Below, one piece after another: positions 1-7,411 of a DNA stretch of 30,965 nucleotides; positions within the stretch are counted from its first letter, which is position 1, and every line of letters starts with the position of its first letter. The translations under genes were made by a program, and so were the position numbers. The stretch covers positions 1 through 30,965 of the forward strand of contig JBCDKU010000026.1 in NCBI GenBank assembly GCA_038746265.1, read 5' to 3'. Source of the stretch: JBCBKP01 sp038746265. GTDB taxonomy: Bacteria > Planctomycetota > Phycisphaerae > Phycisphaerales > UBA1924. Below the pieces are notes generated by a model. The model ran no database searches, was not told the DNA's origin, and worked only from the letters and a program-made list of their open reading frames with translations.

Positions 1-272
1 ACAAGCTGGGCGAGCACGAGGTCGTCAGCGACGACACCCCGATCGAGATCCACGCCGAGGACATCGTCCAGCGGCTCAACGAGGTGACCGCGGGCGGCCA
101 GCTGCCGCTGTTCACGGTGCTCGAAGGCCGCACACGGGGCGAGATGGTGGGCCTGTTCCTTGCGCTCCTGACGCTGATCCGCGAGGAGCGGGTGACGTTC
201 CGGCAGGAGCAGTCAGAGGACGGGGTCCGGGCTGGGATTGTGTTGGAGCTGCGGGAATCAGCCGAGGCCTAG
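1..272 (+). CDS. scpA: Segregation and condensation protein A, C-terminal end (partial)
   Basis: The reading frame is open from the first bases of the window (codons begin at base 3) and ends with TAG at 270-272, leaving about 89 residues. ScpA is the kleisin subunit that bridges SMC heads in the bacterial condensin complex. The visible part carries the C-terminal winged-helix signature of kleisins: a VSDDTPIEIHAEDIV stretch, then LFTVLEGRTRGEMVGLFLALLTLIREERV, given here in two pieces as LFTVLEGRTRGEM and VGLFLALLTLIREERV. Family members show the same pattern of a hydrophobic helix followed by a basic, strand-forming end. The start and N-terminal SMC-binding region lie outside the window. 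Its stop codon interlocks with the stop of the convergent aminotransferase in the palindrome CTAG, so there is no intergenic space. Confidence 0.82.
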   Translation, partial: KLGEHEVVSDDTPIEIHAEDIVQRLNEVTAGGQLPLFTVLEGRTRGEMVGLFLALLTLIREERVTFRQEQSEDGVRAGIVLELRESAEA

Positions 273-1558
273 CTCAGCCCCTCCACAAACGTCTTCAGCC
301 GCCCCATCCCATCCACGATCGTCGCTTCGTCGCACGCGAAGCTGATGCGGGCGCAGTGCTCGCCGCAGCCGCCGAAGTCCTCGCCCGGGACGAGGGCGAC
401 GCCGACCTCATCCAGTAGCGCCTCGCAGACGTCCATTGCCGAGCCCAGCGTGCGGCCGCCAGGCGTGGTGAGGCCGAAGAGGTTGCCGACGTCGGGGAAG
501 ACGTAGAACGCGCCGGTCGGCTTCGGGCAGGAGAGCTGCGGGATCTCGGCGAGCAGGCCCTCGATCAGCGTCGCACGCTTCGCGAACGACTGCCGCATCG
601 TCTCGACCTGCTCGGCGACCGCGGGGTTCGTGAGCGCCTCCTTGACGGCCGGGTAGACGAACGCGGTGATGTTGGTCGTCATCTGCCCCTGCAGCGTGCC
701 CATCGCCTTGATGAAGGTCTTGCCGAACGCGCCGGGCATCGCCGAGTAGCCCACGCGCCAGCCGGTCATCGCGAACGCCTTGGACATGCCGTTGATCGTG
801 AGCGTGCGGTCGGCGATGGACTCGAACGAGCCGAGGGATTTGTGCGCGATGCCGCCGTAGGTGATTTTCTCGTAGATCTCGTCCGTGAGAACCACAAGCC
901 CCGGCGCGACGGTCGCGGCTTTCTCGGCGACGACGCTCGCGAGCGATTCCAGTTCCTTCGGCGTGTACATCGTGCCGCAGGGGTTCGAGGGCGAGTTCAT
1001 CACGAGGATGCGGCTCCGCGGCGTGATGGCGTCCGCGAGCTGCTCGGGGGTGATCTTAAAGTCATCGGTGGGCTGGGTCTCGAGCTCGACGACGCGTCCG
1101 CCCGCGAGCTCGGCGATCGGGCGGTAGCTCACCCAGGCAGGCACGGGCAGCAGGACCTCGTTCTGCGCCCCGCCCTCTTCTGCCGAGTCGAGCAGGCAGT
1201 GCATCGCGATGAAAAGCGCGTGCTTGCCGCCCACGGAGATCCCGACGTGGTCACCGGTCAGGCCCCGGATGCCGTTCTCGGTGGTGAGCTTCTCGGCGAT
1301 CGTCTCGCGGACGTCGGCGGGCCCGAGCGTGGGCTGATAGCCGGTCATGCCGTCCTGCAGGGCCCGGATCGCGGCGTCCTTGATGGGCTGCGGGGTGTCG
1401 AAATCCGGCTGGCCTGCCGCGAAAATCAGGACGTCCTTGCCGTCCTTTTTCATCGCCTTGGCCCGGTTCGTGAAGGCGACCGTCACCGAGGGTTTGAGCT
1501 GGGCGACGCGGCGGGCGAGGGAGAGACCGGTGCTGTTCTCGATACTGGGAGAGGACAT
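269..1558 (-). CDS. Class I/II pyridoxal-phosphate aminotransferase (aspartate aminotransferase-like)
   Basis: A 429-residue fold-type I aminotransferase, probably cytosolic and most like bacterial aspartate/prephenate aminotransferases of the Igamma type. Seen in the sequence: AAGQPDFDTP near residue 48, NSPSNPCG at 188-195, DEIYEKI with Asp226 and Tyr229 for the cofactor ring, and SKAFAMTGWRVGY with Lys260 as the expected PLP Schiff-base lysine. A C-terminal CARISFA segment carries the Arg that should bind the substrate carboxylate. The length is close to the family norm with a modest N-terminal extra. I start at the ATG at 1558 because the frame continues upstream only through the rpsO leader and rpsO itself. 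The gene converges on scpA, the two stops overlapping, and diverges from rpsO. Substrate preference (Asp, aromatic, prephenate, Ala) cannot be settled by eye. Confidence 0.9.
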   Translation of the reverse strand: MSSPSIENSTGLSLARRVAQLKPSVTVAFTNRAKAMKKDGKDVLIFAAGQPDFDTPQPIKDAAIRALQDGMTGYQPTLGPADVRETIAEKLTTENGIRGLTGDHVGISVGGKHALFIAMHCLLDSAEEGGAQNEVLLPVPAWVSYRPIAELAGGRVVELETQPTDDFKITPEQLADAITPRSRILVMNSPSNPCGTMYTPKELESLASVVAEKAATVAPGLVVLTDEIYEKITYGGIAHKSLGSFESIADRTLTINGMSKAFAMTGWRVGYSAMPGAFGKTFIKAMGTLQGQMTTNITAFVYPAVKEALTNPAVAEQVETMRQSFAKRATLIEGLLAEIPQLSCPKPTGAFYVFPDVGNLFGLTTPGGRTLGSAMDVCEALLDEVGVALVPGEDFGGCGEHCARISFACDEATIVDGMGRLKTFVEGLS

Positions 1559-1768
1559 GCACGCGAGGATAGCGGTTTCGGGGCCTGTTTCCCGGTTTGC
1601 GGGCCCTTTCTGGCCCCGATGGTGGCTAGACTTAGGGCCCGGCGGGGAGTCCCGGCTCCCCGTCTCGACGGCGTCAGCGTGCTCCGGTTGGTCCCCGCGA
1701 TGTTTCGGGGCTGGCGCACGGGCGACCGAGACATCCGCGACCGCAGCAGACGCGCTGCAGGAGATTCC
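1559..1768 (+). promoter_or_regulatory. Divergent promoter region and rpsO leader
   Basis: This 210-base gap separates the aminotransferase start from rpsO. A 7-bp hairpin, CGGGGAG (1643-1649) pairing with CTCCCCG (1656-1662), lies in the presumed rpsO leader, preceded by a weak -10-like TAGACT at 1627-1632. GGAG at 1760-1763 is the rpsO ribosome-binding site. S15 represses its own mRNA through leader structure in many bacteria, so a control element here is plausible, but I cannot match it to a known S15 leader class. Confidence 0.3.
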
Positions 1769-2038
1769 ATGCCGCTCGATCCCCAGGTGAAGGCCGAGGT
1801 CATCAAGCAGTTCGCCCGCGAAGACGGCGACACGGGCAGCCCCGAGGTGCAGATCGCGCTTCTGACCGCTCGCATCAAGCAGGTCGCCACGCACATGCGT
1901 GAGCACCGCCAAGACAACCACAACCGGCGCGGGCTGGTGACCATGGTCGCCAAACGCAACCGCCTGCTCCGCTACCTCCGCACGACCAAGCCCGAGAGCT
2001 ATCAGGAAACGATCAAGGCGCTCGGCCTCCGCAAGTAA
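1769..2038 (+). CDS. rpsO: 30S ribosomal protein S15
   Basis: An 89-residue protein of exactly the usual S15 length. S15 is a primary binder of the central domain of 16S rRNA and organises the platform of the small subunit. Diagnostic segments are EDGDTGSPEVQIALLTARI near residues 19-38, the conserved rRNA-contact helix end HNRRGLVTMVAKRNRLLRYL near residues 50-70, and the closing YQETIKALGLRK. The ATG at 1769 follows GGAG by six bases, which fixes the start. It sits directly upstream of pnp, the classical rpsO-pnp order, but a strong hairpin terminator lies between the two, so much transcription from the rpsO promoter should end before pnp. Confidence 0.97.
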   Translation: MPLDPQVKAEVIKQFAREDGDTGSPEVQIALLTARIKQVATHMREHRQDNHNRRGLVTMVAKRNRLLRYLRTTKPESYQETIKALGLRK

Positions 2039-2052
2039 TCGAAATCAACCCA

Positions 2053-2083
2053 GGGCCGCCCGCGAGAACACCGCGGGCGGCCC
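2053..2083 (+). terminator. Intrinsic terminator after rpsO
   Basis: A perfect 12-bp GC-rich stem, GGGCCGCCCGCG (2053-2064) with CGCGGGCGGCCC (2072-2083) around a 7-base loop, is followed by TTTGTCGTTTGT. It lies 14 bases after the rpsO stop. Confidence 0.85.
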
Positions 2084-2341
2084 TTTGTCGTTTGTCCGCC
2101 GGAGCTGAAAGGGCGGGAGCGGCAGTGGGCCCGCGGCGGACGGGTGAGCCGAACATTCGGCTCCCGACCGCCCCCGGCCTTCTGCCATTCCTCTTCCCCG
2201 ATCACCCGGCATCGAGTCGGCCCCCGCGCGGGAATGTCGCGGGGGCGAACCAGTCGCCGCACGGGTGAGCCGTGCGCGACGCCGGCGTCCGCATTCCGCG
2301 TCGCCGCATGCCCGGCCCCGGGGGCCGAGAGGGTTTGTCCA
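2084..2341 (+). promoter_or_regulatory. pnp leader with repeated motif and hairpins
   Basis: The 258 bases between the terminator and pnp contain two copies of ACGGGTGAGCCG (2140-2151 and 2261-2272). They also contain a small hairpin, GAGCCG/CGGCTC, around 2146-2163 and a 9-bp stem, 2220-2228 with 2238-2246. An AGAGGG-type ribosome-binding site lies about ten bases before the pnp ATG. PNPase is autoregulated through its leader RNA in E. coli (RNase III-dependent); whether that applies here is inference. No clear sigma-70 promoter is visible. Confidence 0.35.
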
Positions 2342-4576
2342 ATGGCAGCCAACCAGTCCGCCAATCTGTCGAAGCCGATCGTCGTTGAGAAGGAGATCGG
2401 CGGCCGCACGCTCCGCTTCGAGACCGGCACGATCGCCAAGCTCGCGAGTTCCTGCGTGATGGCGTACTACGGCGGCTCGGCCGTCATCGCCGCCGTCGTC
2501 CGCGCCGACCCGCGTCCGGGCCTCGATTTCTTCCCGATGCAGGTCGATTACCGGGAGAAGACGTCGGCCGCCGGCAAGTTCCCGGGCGGCTTCCGCAAGC
2601 GTGAGGGCGCTCCCAACGAGAAGGAAGTCCTCACGATGCGGATGATCGATCGCCCGATCCGTCCGCTCTTCCCCGACGGCTTCCAGGACGAGGTCCAGAT
2701 CCAGGTCTGGGTCATGAGCCACGACGGCGAGAACGACACCGACGTGCTCGCCGGCACCGCGGCCGCGGCCGCGCTCGCGATCTCCGACTGCCCCTTCGAG
2801 GGCCCGCTCGCGACCGTCCGCGTCGCGCGGCTCTTCGATGAGGACGACAACGTCACGCATGTGATCAACCCGACCGTCTCGCAGCTCGAGTACTCCGACG
2901 TGGACCTCGTGCTCTCGGGCCACCGCGACGGCATGAACATGATCGAGGTCGGCGCGGCCGAGATCCCCGAGACCGAGCTGATCGACTGCATCAAGTTCGG
3001 CGAGGAGCACATCGCCCAGACGCTCGACCTGATCGACGAGCTCGTGAAGAAAGCGGGCGTGGAGAAGCGCGTCGGAAACCTCAACCTGGTCCCCGATGAG
3101 ATCATGGCCAAGTGCCGCGAGATCTGCGAGAAGGACCTCACCGAGGCGCGGCAGATCAAGGGCAAGACCGAGCGCGGCGACAAGGTCTCCGAGCTCAAGA
3201 AGGCTTTCCTCGAAGAGCACTTCCCGGTCAACGAGGAAGGCAACCAGAAGCAGTTCAAGGAAACCGAAGCGGCCCGCAAGCATGCGTCCGAGGCCTTCCG
3301 TACCCTCGAGAAGAAGATCACCCGCAAGCTCATCGTCGAGAAGGGCCTCCGAGCCGACGGCCGTGATTTCAAGGAGATCCGCCCGCTCGAGATGGAGCTG
3401 AGCAAATTTGAGCGCACACACGGCTCGGCGATGTTCCAGCGCGGCGAGACCCAGTCGCTCGTCTCCTGCACGCTCGGCACCGGCAAGGACGAGCAGATCG
3501 TGGACGGGCTCACCCCCGAGTACTCCAAGAAGTTCGTGCTGCACTACAACTTCCCGCCGTTCTGTGTCGGTGAGGCCCGCCGCATCATGGGCCCGGGCCG
3601 CCGCGAGATCGGCCACGGTGCGCTCGCAGAGCGCAGCCTGCTGGGTATCCTCCCGGACCCGGAGGAGTTCCCCTACACCGTCCGCCTCGTGAGCGACATC
3701 ACCGAGTCCAACGGATCGTCGTCGATGGCGTCCGTCTGCGGCGGTTGCCTCGCGCTCATGGACGCGGGCGTCCCGATCGTCAACACCTGTGCCGGTATCT
3801 CCGTTGGCCGCTTCACAGACGAGAACGACGAGAACGAGGTCTTCGTCACCGACATCATCGGTGAGGAGGACTTCTTCGGCGACATGGACTTCAAGGTCTC
3901 GGGCACCAAGGACGGCATCACCGGCATCCAGCTCGATCTCAAGGCCCGCGGCCTCTCGATCGAGCAGATCGAGCGCACTTTCGAGCAGGCGCGCGAGGGC
4001 CGTTTGCACATCATCGAGCAGATGGAGGCGGTCCTTCCTGCTCCGCGCGAGGACATCTCGCTCTACGCCCCGCGCATCGTCACGCTCCGCATCAGCCCCG
4101 ACAAAATCGGCAAGCTGATCGGCCCGGGCGGCAAGACCATCCGCGCCCTTCAGGACAAGTACGGCGTGGGCATCGACGTCGAGGATGACGGCACCGTCAT
4201 GATCTCCAGCCCCGACGGCATGAAGATCAAGGATGCCGAGGCCGAGATCTCCGCGATCTGCGAGGAGATCAAGGTCGGCACGATCTACAACGGCACCGTC
4301 CAGTCCGTGAAGGACTTTGGCGCGTTCGTCGAGATCGCGCCGGGTACCGACGGCATGTGCCACGTCTCGGAACTCGCCGAGGGCTACGTGGACAAGGTCG
4401 CCGACGTCGTCAAGGTGGGCGACCACGTGACCGTCAAGGTCATCAACGTGGACGACCAGGGCCGCATCAAGCTCAGCCGCAAGCAGGCGCTGGCCGAGCG
4501 GAAGGCGGCCGAGGGCAGCGATGAGGCTCAGGACGAGGGGTCCCCGGAAGAGGCGGGGGCTGCGGCCTCGAACTGA
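2342..4576 (+). CDS. pnp: Polyribonucleotide nucleotidyltransferase (PNPase)
   Basis: A 744-residue PNPase, a phosphorolytic 3'-5' exoribonuclease that degrades mRNA and adds heteropolymeric tails, acting as a trimer in the cytoplasm and often in the degradosome. Domain order is normal: a first RNase PH domain (including RPLFPDGF and DTDVLAGTAAAAAL), an all-helical linker near 250-330, and a second RNase PH domain with FNFPP-like YNFPPFCVGE and SDITESNGSSSMASVCGG. A KH domain spans about 575-640 with IGKLIGPGGKTIR, and an S1 domain about 643-715 with GTVQSVKDFGAFVEI. The tail after the S1 domain is acidic and low in complexity. The ATG at 2342 gives the expected MAANQ.. N-terminus; the in-frame extension upstream covers only leader RNA. 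A strong terminator follows. Confidence 0.97.
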   Translation: MAANQSANLSKPIVVEKEIGGRTLRFETGTIAKLASSCVMAYYGGSAVIAAVVRADPRPGLDFFPMQVDYREKTSAAGKFPGGFRKREGAPNEKEVLTMRMIDRPIRPLFPDGFQDEVQIQVWVMSHDGENDTDVLAGTAAAAALAISDCPFEGPLATVRVARLFDEDDNVTHVINPTVSQLEYSDVDLVLSGHRDGMNMIEVGAAEIPETELIDCIKFGEEHIAQTLDLIDELVKKAGVEKRVGNLNLVPDEIMAKCREICEKDLTEARQIKGKTERGDKVSELKKAFLEEHFPVNEEGNQKQFKETEAARKHASEAFRTLEKKITRKLIVEKGLRADGRDFKEIRPLEMELSKFERTHGSAMFQRGETQSLVSCTLGTGKDEQIVDGLTPEYSKKFVLHYNFPPFCVGEARRIMGPGRREIGHGALAERSLLGILPDPEEFPYTVRLVSDITESNGSSSMASVCGGCLALMDAGVPIVNTCAGISVGRFTDENDENEVFVTDIIGEEDFFGDMDFKVSGTKDGITGIQLDLKARGLSIEQIERTFEQAREGRLHIIEQMEAVLPAPREDISLYAPRIVTLRISPDKIGKLIGPGGKTIRALQDKYGVGIDVEDDGTVMISSPDGMKIKDAEAEISAICEEIKVGTIYNGTVQSVKDFGAFVEIAPGTDGMCHVSELAEGYVDKVADVVKVGDHVTVKVINVDDQGRIKLSRKQALAERKAAEGSDEAQDEGSPEEAGAAASN

Positions 4577-4599
4577 TCCCGATCAAAGATCCGTTCTAA

Positions 4600-4634
4600 A
4601 AAGGACCCGTGGGTCATTGACCTGCGGGTCCTTT
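4600..4634 (+). terminator. Intrinsic terminator after pnp
   Basis: A 10-bp perfect outer stem, AAAGGACCCG (4600-4609) with CGGGTCCTTT (4625-4634), has a further inner pairing, GGTCA/TGACC. The descending arm ends in CTTTCTT, and an A-run precedes the ascending arm, so it could work in both directions. It lies 23 bases after the pnp stop. Confidence 0.8.
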
Positions 4635-4646
4635 CTTCCGTACATT
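4617..4646 (+). promoter_or_regulatory. Candidate sigma-70-type promoter for the cold-shock gene
   Basis: TTGACC (4617-4622) and TACATT (4641-4646) are separated by 18 bases, matching five and four positions of the -35 and -10 consensus. The -35 box sits in the loop side of the pnp terminator. If real, transcription would begin near 4653 and leave a leader of about 250 bases. This rests on pattern only. Confidence 0.35.
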
Positions 4647-4652
4647 AGGGAT

Positions 4653-4900
4653 GAGCACATGCGTTATCTGTGCCCGGCCCTTCGTTCGCCGGGGATTCTG
4701 TGCTCCCCGGCGTCCGGTGTCGTCAATGGCGCGGGCGCCTTTGGATAGGGAGGTCGGTTGATGCCGGAGTGTTCCGGCGGATCGGCCGCCCGGAGGGCTT
4801 CGTACCGCGCGCCCGTGTCGCTTTCGAGCATCTGTTCGCTTGATGGTTCCATGTGATCGCTCGGCGCCTAATGGGCTTTGCCCAAGGAAGGGGCGCTGCC
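4653..4900 (+). promoter_or_regulatory. Long structured leader of the cold-shock gene
   Basis: No convincing gene lies in this stretch. It contains a perfect 9-bp hairpin, CGCCGGGGA (4687-4695) with TCCCCGGCG (4704-4712), and a short TGGGC/GCCCA hairpin (4872-4884) immediately before the AGGAAGG ribosome-binding site. Long leaders that refold with temperature are known for cspA-type mRNAs; the parallel here is inference. Confidence 0.35.
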
Positions 4901-5185
4901 GTGAAAGAAGTATCAGACAAGCTCATCAAGGAAAAGACCGGTGAAGTGAAGTGGTTCGACCCCCGCAAGGGATACGGGTTCATCATCGGGCCCGATGGTC
5001 AGGACATCTTCGCGCACTACACCGTGATCGGCGGTGATGGTTTCCGTGTGCTCCGCGACGGCGCCTCGGTGATCTACGACGCCGAGTGCTCGGACAAGGG
5101 CTGGAAAGCGACCCGCGTCGTTCGCGACGAGACCGACGAGCTCAACGAGGCCCGGATCAGCCGGTCCCGCACGCCGCGCCAGTGA
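4901..5185 (+). CDS. Cold-shock-domain protein
   Basis: A 94-residue protein with one cold-shock domain, the five-stranded OB fold that binds single-stranded RNA or DNA and often acts as an RNA chaperone. The start of the domain is TGEVKWFDPRKGYGFI, containing the RNP1-type motif KGYGFI, followed by the RNP2-type DIFAHY. These aromatic and basic residues form the nucleic-acid face. An N-terminal segment of about 12 residues and a basic, Ser/Arg-rich C-terminal tail of about 20 residues extend beyond the canonical 65-70-residue Csp. I choose the GTG at 4901 because AGGAAGG lies about ten bases upstream; an in-frame ATG at 4871 lacks such a site and would sit in the leader hairpin. The gene is preceded by the pnp terminator and followed by a histidine kinase in the same direction. 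Confidence 0.85.
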   Translation: MKEVSDKLIKEKTGEVKWFDPRKGYGFIIGPDGQDIFAHYTVIGGDGFRVLRDGASVIYDAECSDKGWKATRVVRDETDELNEARISRSRTPRQ

Positions 5186-5262
5186 TCGGGCTTCCGATCG
5201 GGCCACTGATCGCTCTCCGCGGTCTTGATTTCTGTACACCGCCGCGGTGAGATTCTCTCGCC

Positions 5263-6111
5263 GTGCCCGCGTTCATCGACATCATCGCGCCCGCTCTGAT
5301 CGGCCTTGTCGCCGGTGGGGCGGTCGGTGCGTTGATCGTGTGGCAGCTTGGGCGACGCCGGGCAGCGCAGAACAAGTCGGCCGAGCCCACCGACCACCTG
5401 AGCGCGATGACGAGCGGTCTCGCGCACGAGATCAAGAACCCGCTCTCGACAATCGGTCTCAACGCCCAGCTTCTCGGTGAGGCGATCGGCGAGCTCGACG
5501 CGCCCGAGGACGACATCGCCCCGATCCGCCGACGGCTCGATGCGCTCAGCCGCGAGACGGACCGGCTCGCGGGGATCCTGCAGGACTTTCTCGAGTTCGC
5601 GGGTGAGGTGCGGCTTGTGCTGCGGGAGACCGACGTCGCCGAGCTGGCGGAAGAGCTGGGTGACTTCTTCAGCGCCCAGGCCGCGCGGGCCGGCGTGCGT
5701 CTGCGGGTCGAGCGTCCGCCGGGCGAGCTGCGGGCGACGATCGATGCCGATCACGTCAAGCAGGCGGCGATGAACCTGCTGCTCAACGCCATGCAGGCGA
5801 TGGAGCGGGCGGGATCACCTCAGAAGGAACTGATCGTGCGCGCGGCCGAGGCCCGTCTTGGTTCGCGCGACGCGGTCGCGCTGCACGTCATCGACACCGG
5901 CCCCGGCATCGATGCCGAGGGGCTCGCCAAGATCTTCGATCCGTACTTCACGACACGGCCCGGCGGCACGGGCCTCGGGCTGCCGACCACCAAGCGCCTC
6001 ATCGAGGCCCACGGCGGCCGGATCGATGTCTTCAGCGAGCCGGGAACAGGGACGGACTTCGCGATCCTGCTTCCCGTGAAGCCGACGCTCGCGGACAGCG
6101 CTTCGGGCTAA
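5263..6111 (+). CDS. Membrane-anchored sensor histidine kinase (minimal, NtrB-like core)
   Basis: A 282-residue two-component kinase. One transmembrane helix covers about residues 5-29, followed directly by a HisKA domain with H-box GLAHEIKNPLS (His55 is the phospho-acceptor). A HATPase_c domain follows with N-box MNLLLNAMQAM (Asn171/Asn175), G1 box DTGPGID (211-217), F box FDPYFTT (225-231) and G2 box GTGLGL (235-240). All catalytic boxes look intact, so it should autophosphorylate. There is no periplasmic, PAS, GAF or HAMP domain between membrane and kinase core, so the signal probably enters through the membrane helix or a partner. The start is GTG at 5263; no upstream alternative is evident, and the internal ATG at 5407 would remove the membrane helix. 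No response regulator is adjacent. The TAA stop interlocks with the stop of convergent kynU. Confidence 0.9.
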   Translation: MPAFIDIIAPALIGLVAGGAVGALIVWQLGRRRAAQNKSAEPTDHLSAMTSGLAHEIKNPLSTIGLNAQLLGEAIGELDAPEDDIAPIRRRLDALSRETDRLAGILQDFLEFAGEVRLVLRETDVAELAEELGDFFSAQAARAGVRLRVERPPGELRATIDADHVKQAAMNLLLNAMQAMERAGSPQKELIVRAAEARLGSRDAVALHVIDTGPGIDAEGLAKIFDPYFTTRPGGTGLGLPTTKRLIEAHGGRIDVFSEPGTGTDFAILLPVKPTLADSASG

Positions 6112-7394
6112 ACCGCGGCGGCCAGCTCCGCGAGCACTTGGGCCGTTCGCTCGAGTTCCCCGTCGGCGGTGAGCAGATCGGGGCAGAGCCTGACATACCA
6201 GCGGCCCGTGGTCGGGCAGGGCCTGCCGTCGGCGATGATCTTGTGGTCTTCCATCGCGGAGAGCAGCGCCTTCGCGTCGGTCGTCGGGATCAGGACGTAC
6301 GCGCCGTGCCGCGGCGGGTCTTGGCCCTCGATCGCGACACGCGTCGTTTCGACGCCCGTTTCCGAGAGCAAGCCCTCGAGGCGGTGCTGCTGCTCGAGGC
6401 TGTACGCGCGGAGGCGGTCGAGGCCAATCGCGTTGGTGAGCTCGAGGCCCGCCATCGCCTGGGCGTAGGTCAGGATGGGCGGCGTCGCTTCCATCCACGC
6501 ATCGCCGCCCGCGGCGAGATCGACCGCGACCGAGCGGTCGTACGCGAACGGCTCGCGCTTGGCGAACCAGCCGGTGTCGAGCGTGAACATCGAGTCGCAC
6601 GCGGGCGTGCCGCCCTCGCCGAGATGCCTCGGGTTGATCGCGAGCCAGCACGCGCCGGGGCCGCCGCGCGTGTACTTGTAATTGCCGCCCATCATGAAGT
6701 CGGCATCGAGGTCGTCGAACGAGATCGGCATCACGCCGGCGGCGTGGTAGCTGTCGAGCACGATCGGTGCGCCGACGTCGCGGGCACGGGCGATGACGCG
6801 GTCGAGGTGGGGGAGCACCTGGCCCGTGACGAACATCGTCATGCTGACGACGACGAGGTCGATGCCGCCGTCGATCCGTCCGGCGATCTCCTTGCCGTCG
6901 AACGCGCCGTCGGCGTTGCCCTCGACGAACGTGACCTCCGCGCGGCCCTTGTGGTGGTAGGTCTTGAGGACGTGATCGACCGAGTCGAACTCGCCACGTG
7001 TCGAGAGGATCCGCGGCCGCGCGGTCGGGAGCGCGTTGATCACCGCGCGGAGCCCCTGTGCGACGGAGGTCTTGGGCACGATCGCATCGGGCCGCGAGCA
7101 GCCGATGAGCCGGGCCATCTGCGCGCGGTAGGCGAACTGGAGATCCATCCACGCGCCCCAAGCGTCGCCCAGCTCGGTGTACCACCGATCGACGGCGAGC
7201 TGGATGTCCTGCGAGGTGCGGTCGAGCGGGCGGCCGAGCGAGTGGTTCGCGAGGTAGATCAGGCCCTCGGTCTCGCGGCGGACACGGCTGAAGAGCGGCC
7301 AGGCGTGCTCGCGGAGCGCGGACTCGGTGAGCGGCCCGCCTCCGAGGGCCCGGACTGCTTCGGTGATGCCGCCGTCGTCGCCCGCGTCACGCAT
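6108..7394 (-). CDS. kynU: Kynureninase family protein
   Basis: A 428-residue PLP enzyme of aminotransferase class V, most like kynureninase, which splits kynurenine into anthranilate and alanine (or 3-hydroxykynurenine into 3-hydroxyanthranilate). Seen: YLANHSLGRPL at 47-57, the position of the family's YLDGNSLG motif; a tryptophan-rich WGAWMDLQF stretch near 79-87; DSYHAAGVMP at 214-223 with the cofactor-binding Asp214 and His217; and GGNYKYTRGGPGA with Lys240 as the expected Schiff-base lysine. The sequence departs from textbook KynU in several motifs, so a related specificity is possible, but a tryptophan 2,3-dioxygenase gene in the same cluster supports the kynurenine assignment. It is the last gene of a minus-strand cluster, 17 bases after the GHGS lipoprotein. 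Kynurenine formamidase is not visible in the window. Confidence 0.82.
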   Translation of the reverse strand: MRDAGDDGGITEAVRALGGGPLTESALREHAWPLFSRVRRETEGLIYLANHSLGRPLDRTSQDIQLAVDRWYTELGDAWGAWMDLQFAYRAQMARLIGCSRPDAIVPKTSVAQGLRAVINALPTARPRILSTRGEFDSVDHVLKTYHHKGRAEVTFVEGNADGAFDGKEIAGRIDGGIDLVVVSMTMFVTGQVLPHLDRVIARARDVGAPIVLDSYHAAGVMPISFDDLDADFMMGGNYKYTRGGPGACWLAINPRHLGEGGTPACDSMFTLDTGWFAKREPFAYDRSVAVDLAAGGDAWMEATPPILTYAQAMAGLELTNAIGLDRLRAYSLEQQHRLEGLLSETGVETTRVAIEGQDPPRHGAYVLIPTTDAKALLSAMEDHKIIADGRPCPTTGRWYVRLCPDLLTADGELERTAQVLAELAAAV

Positions 7395-7411
7395 GCCGCG
7401 AGTTTACCGGA

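Noticed and set aside
1559..1921. N-terminal extension of the aminotransferase
   Set aside because: The upstream in-frame codons overlap rpsO and its leader in antisense and do not resemble any aminotransferase N-terminus; the ATG at 1558 gives a normal protein.
2045..4426. A 793-residue open frame antisense to pnp
   Set aside because: It is a mirror of pnp produced by GC-rich third positions; the composition is Asp/Leu/Arg-rich without domains, while the plus frame is a complete PNPase.
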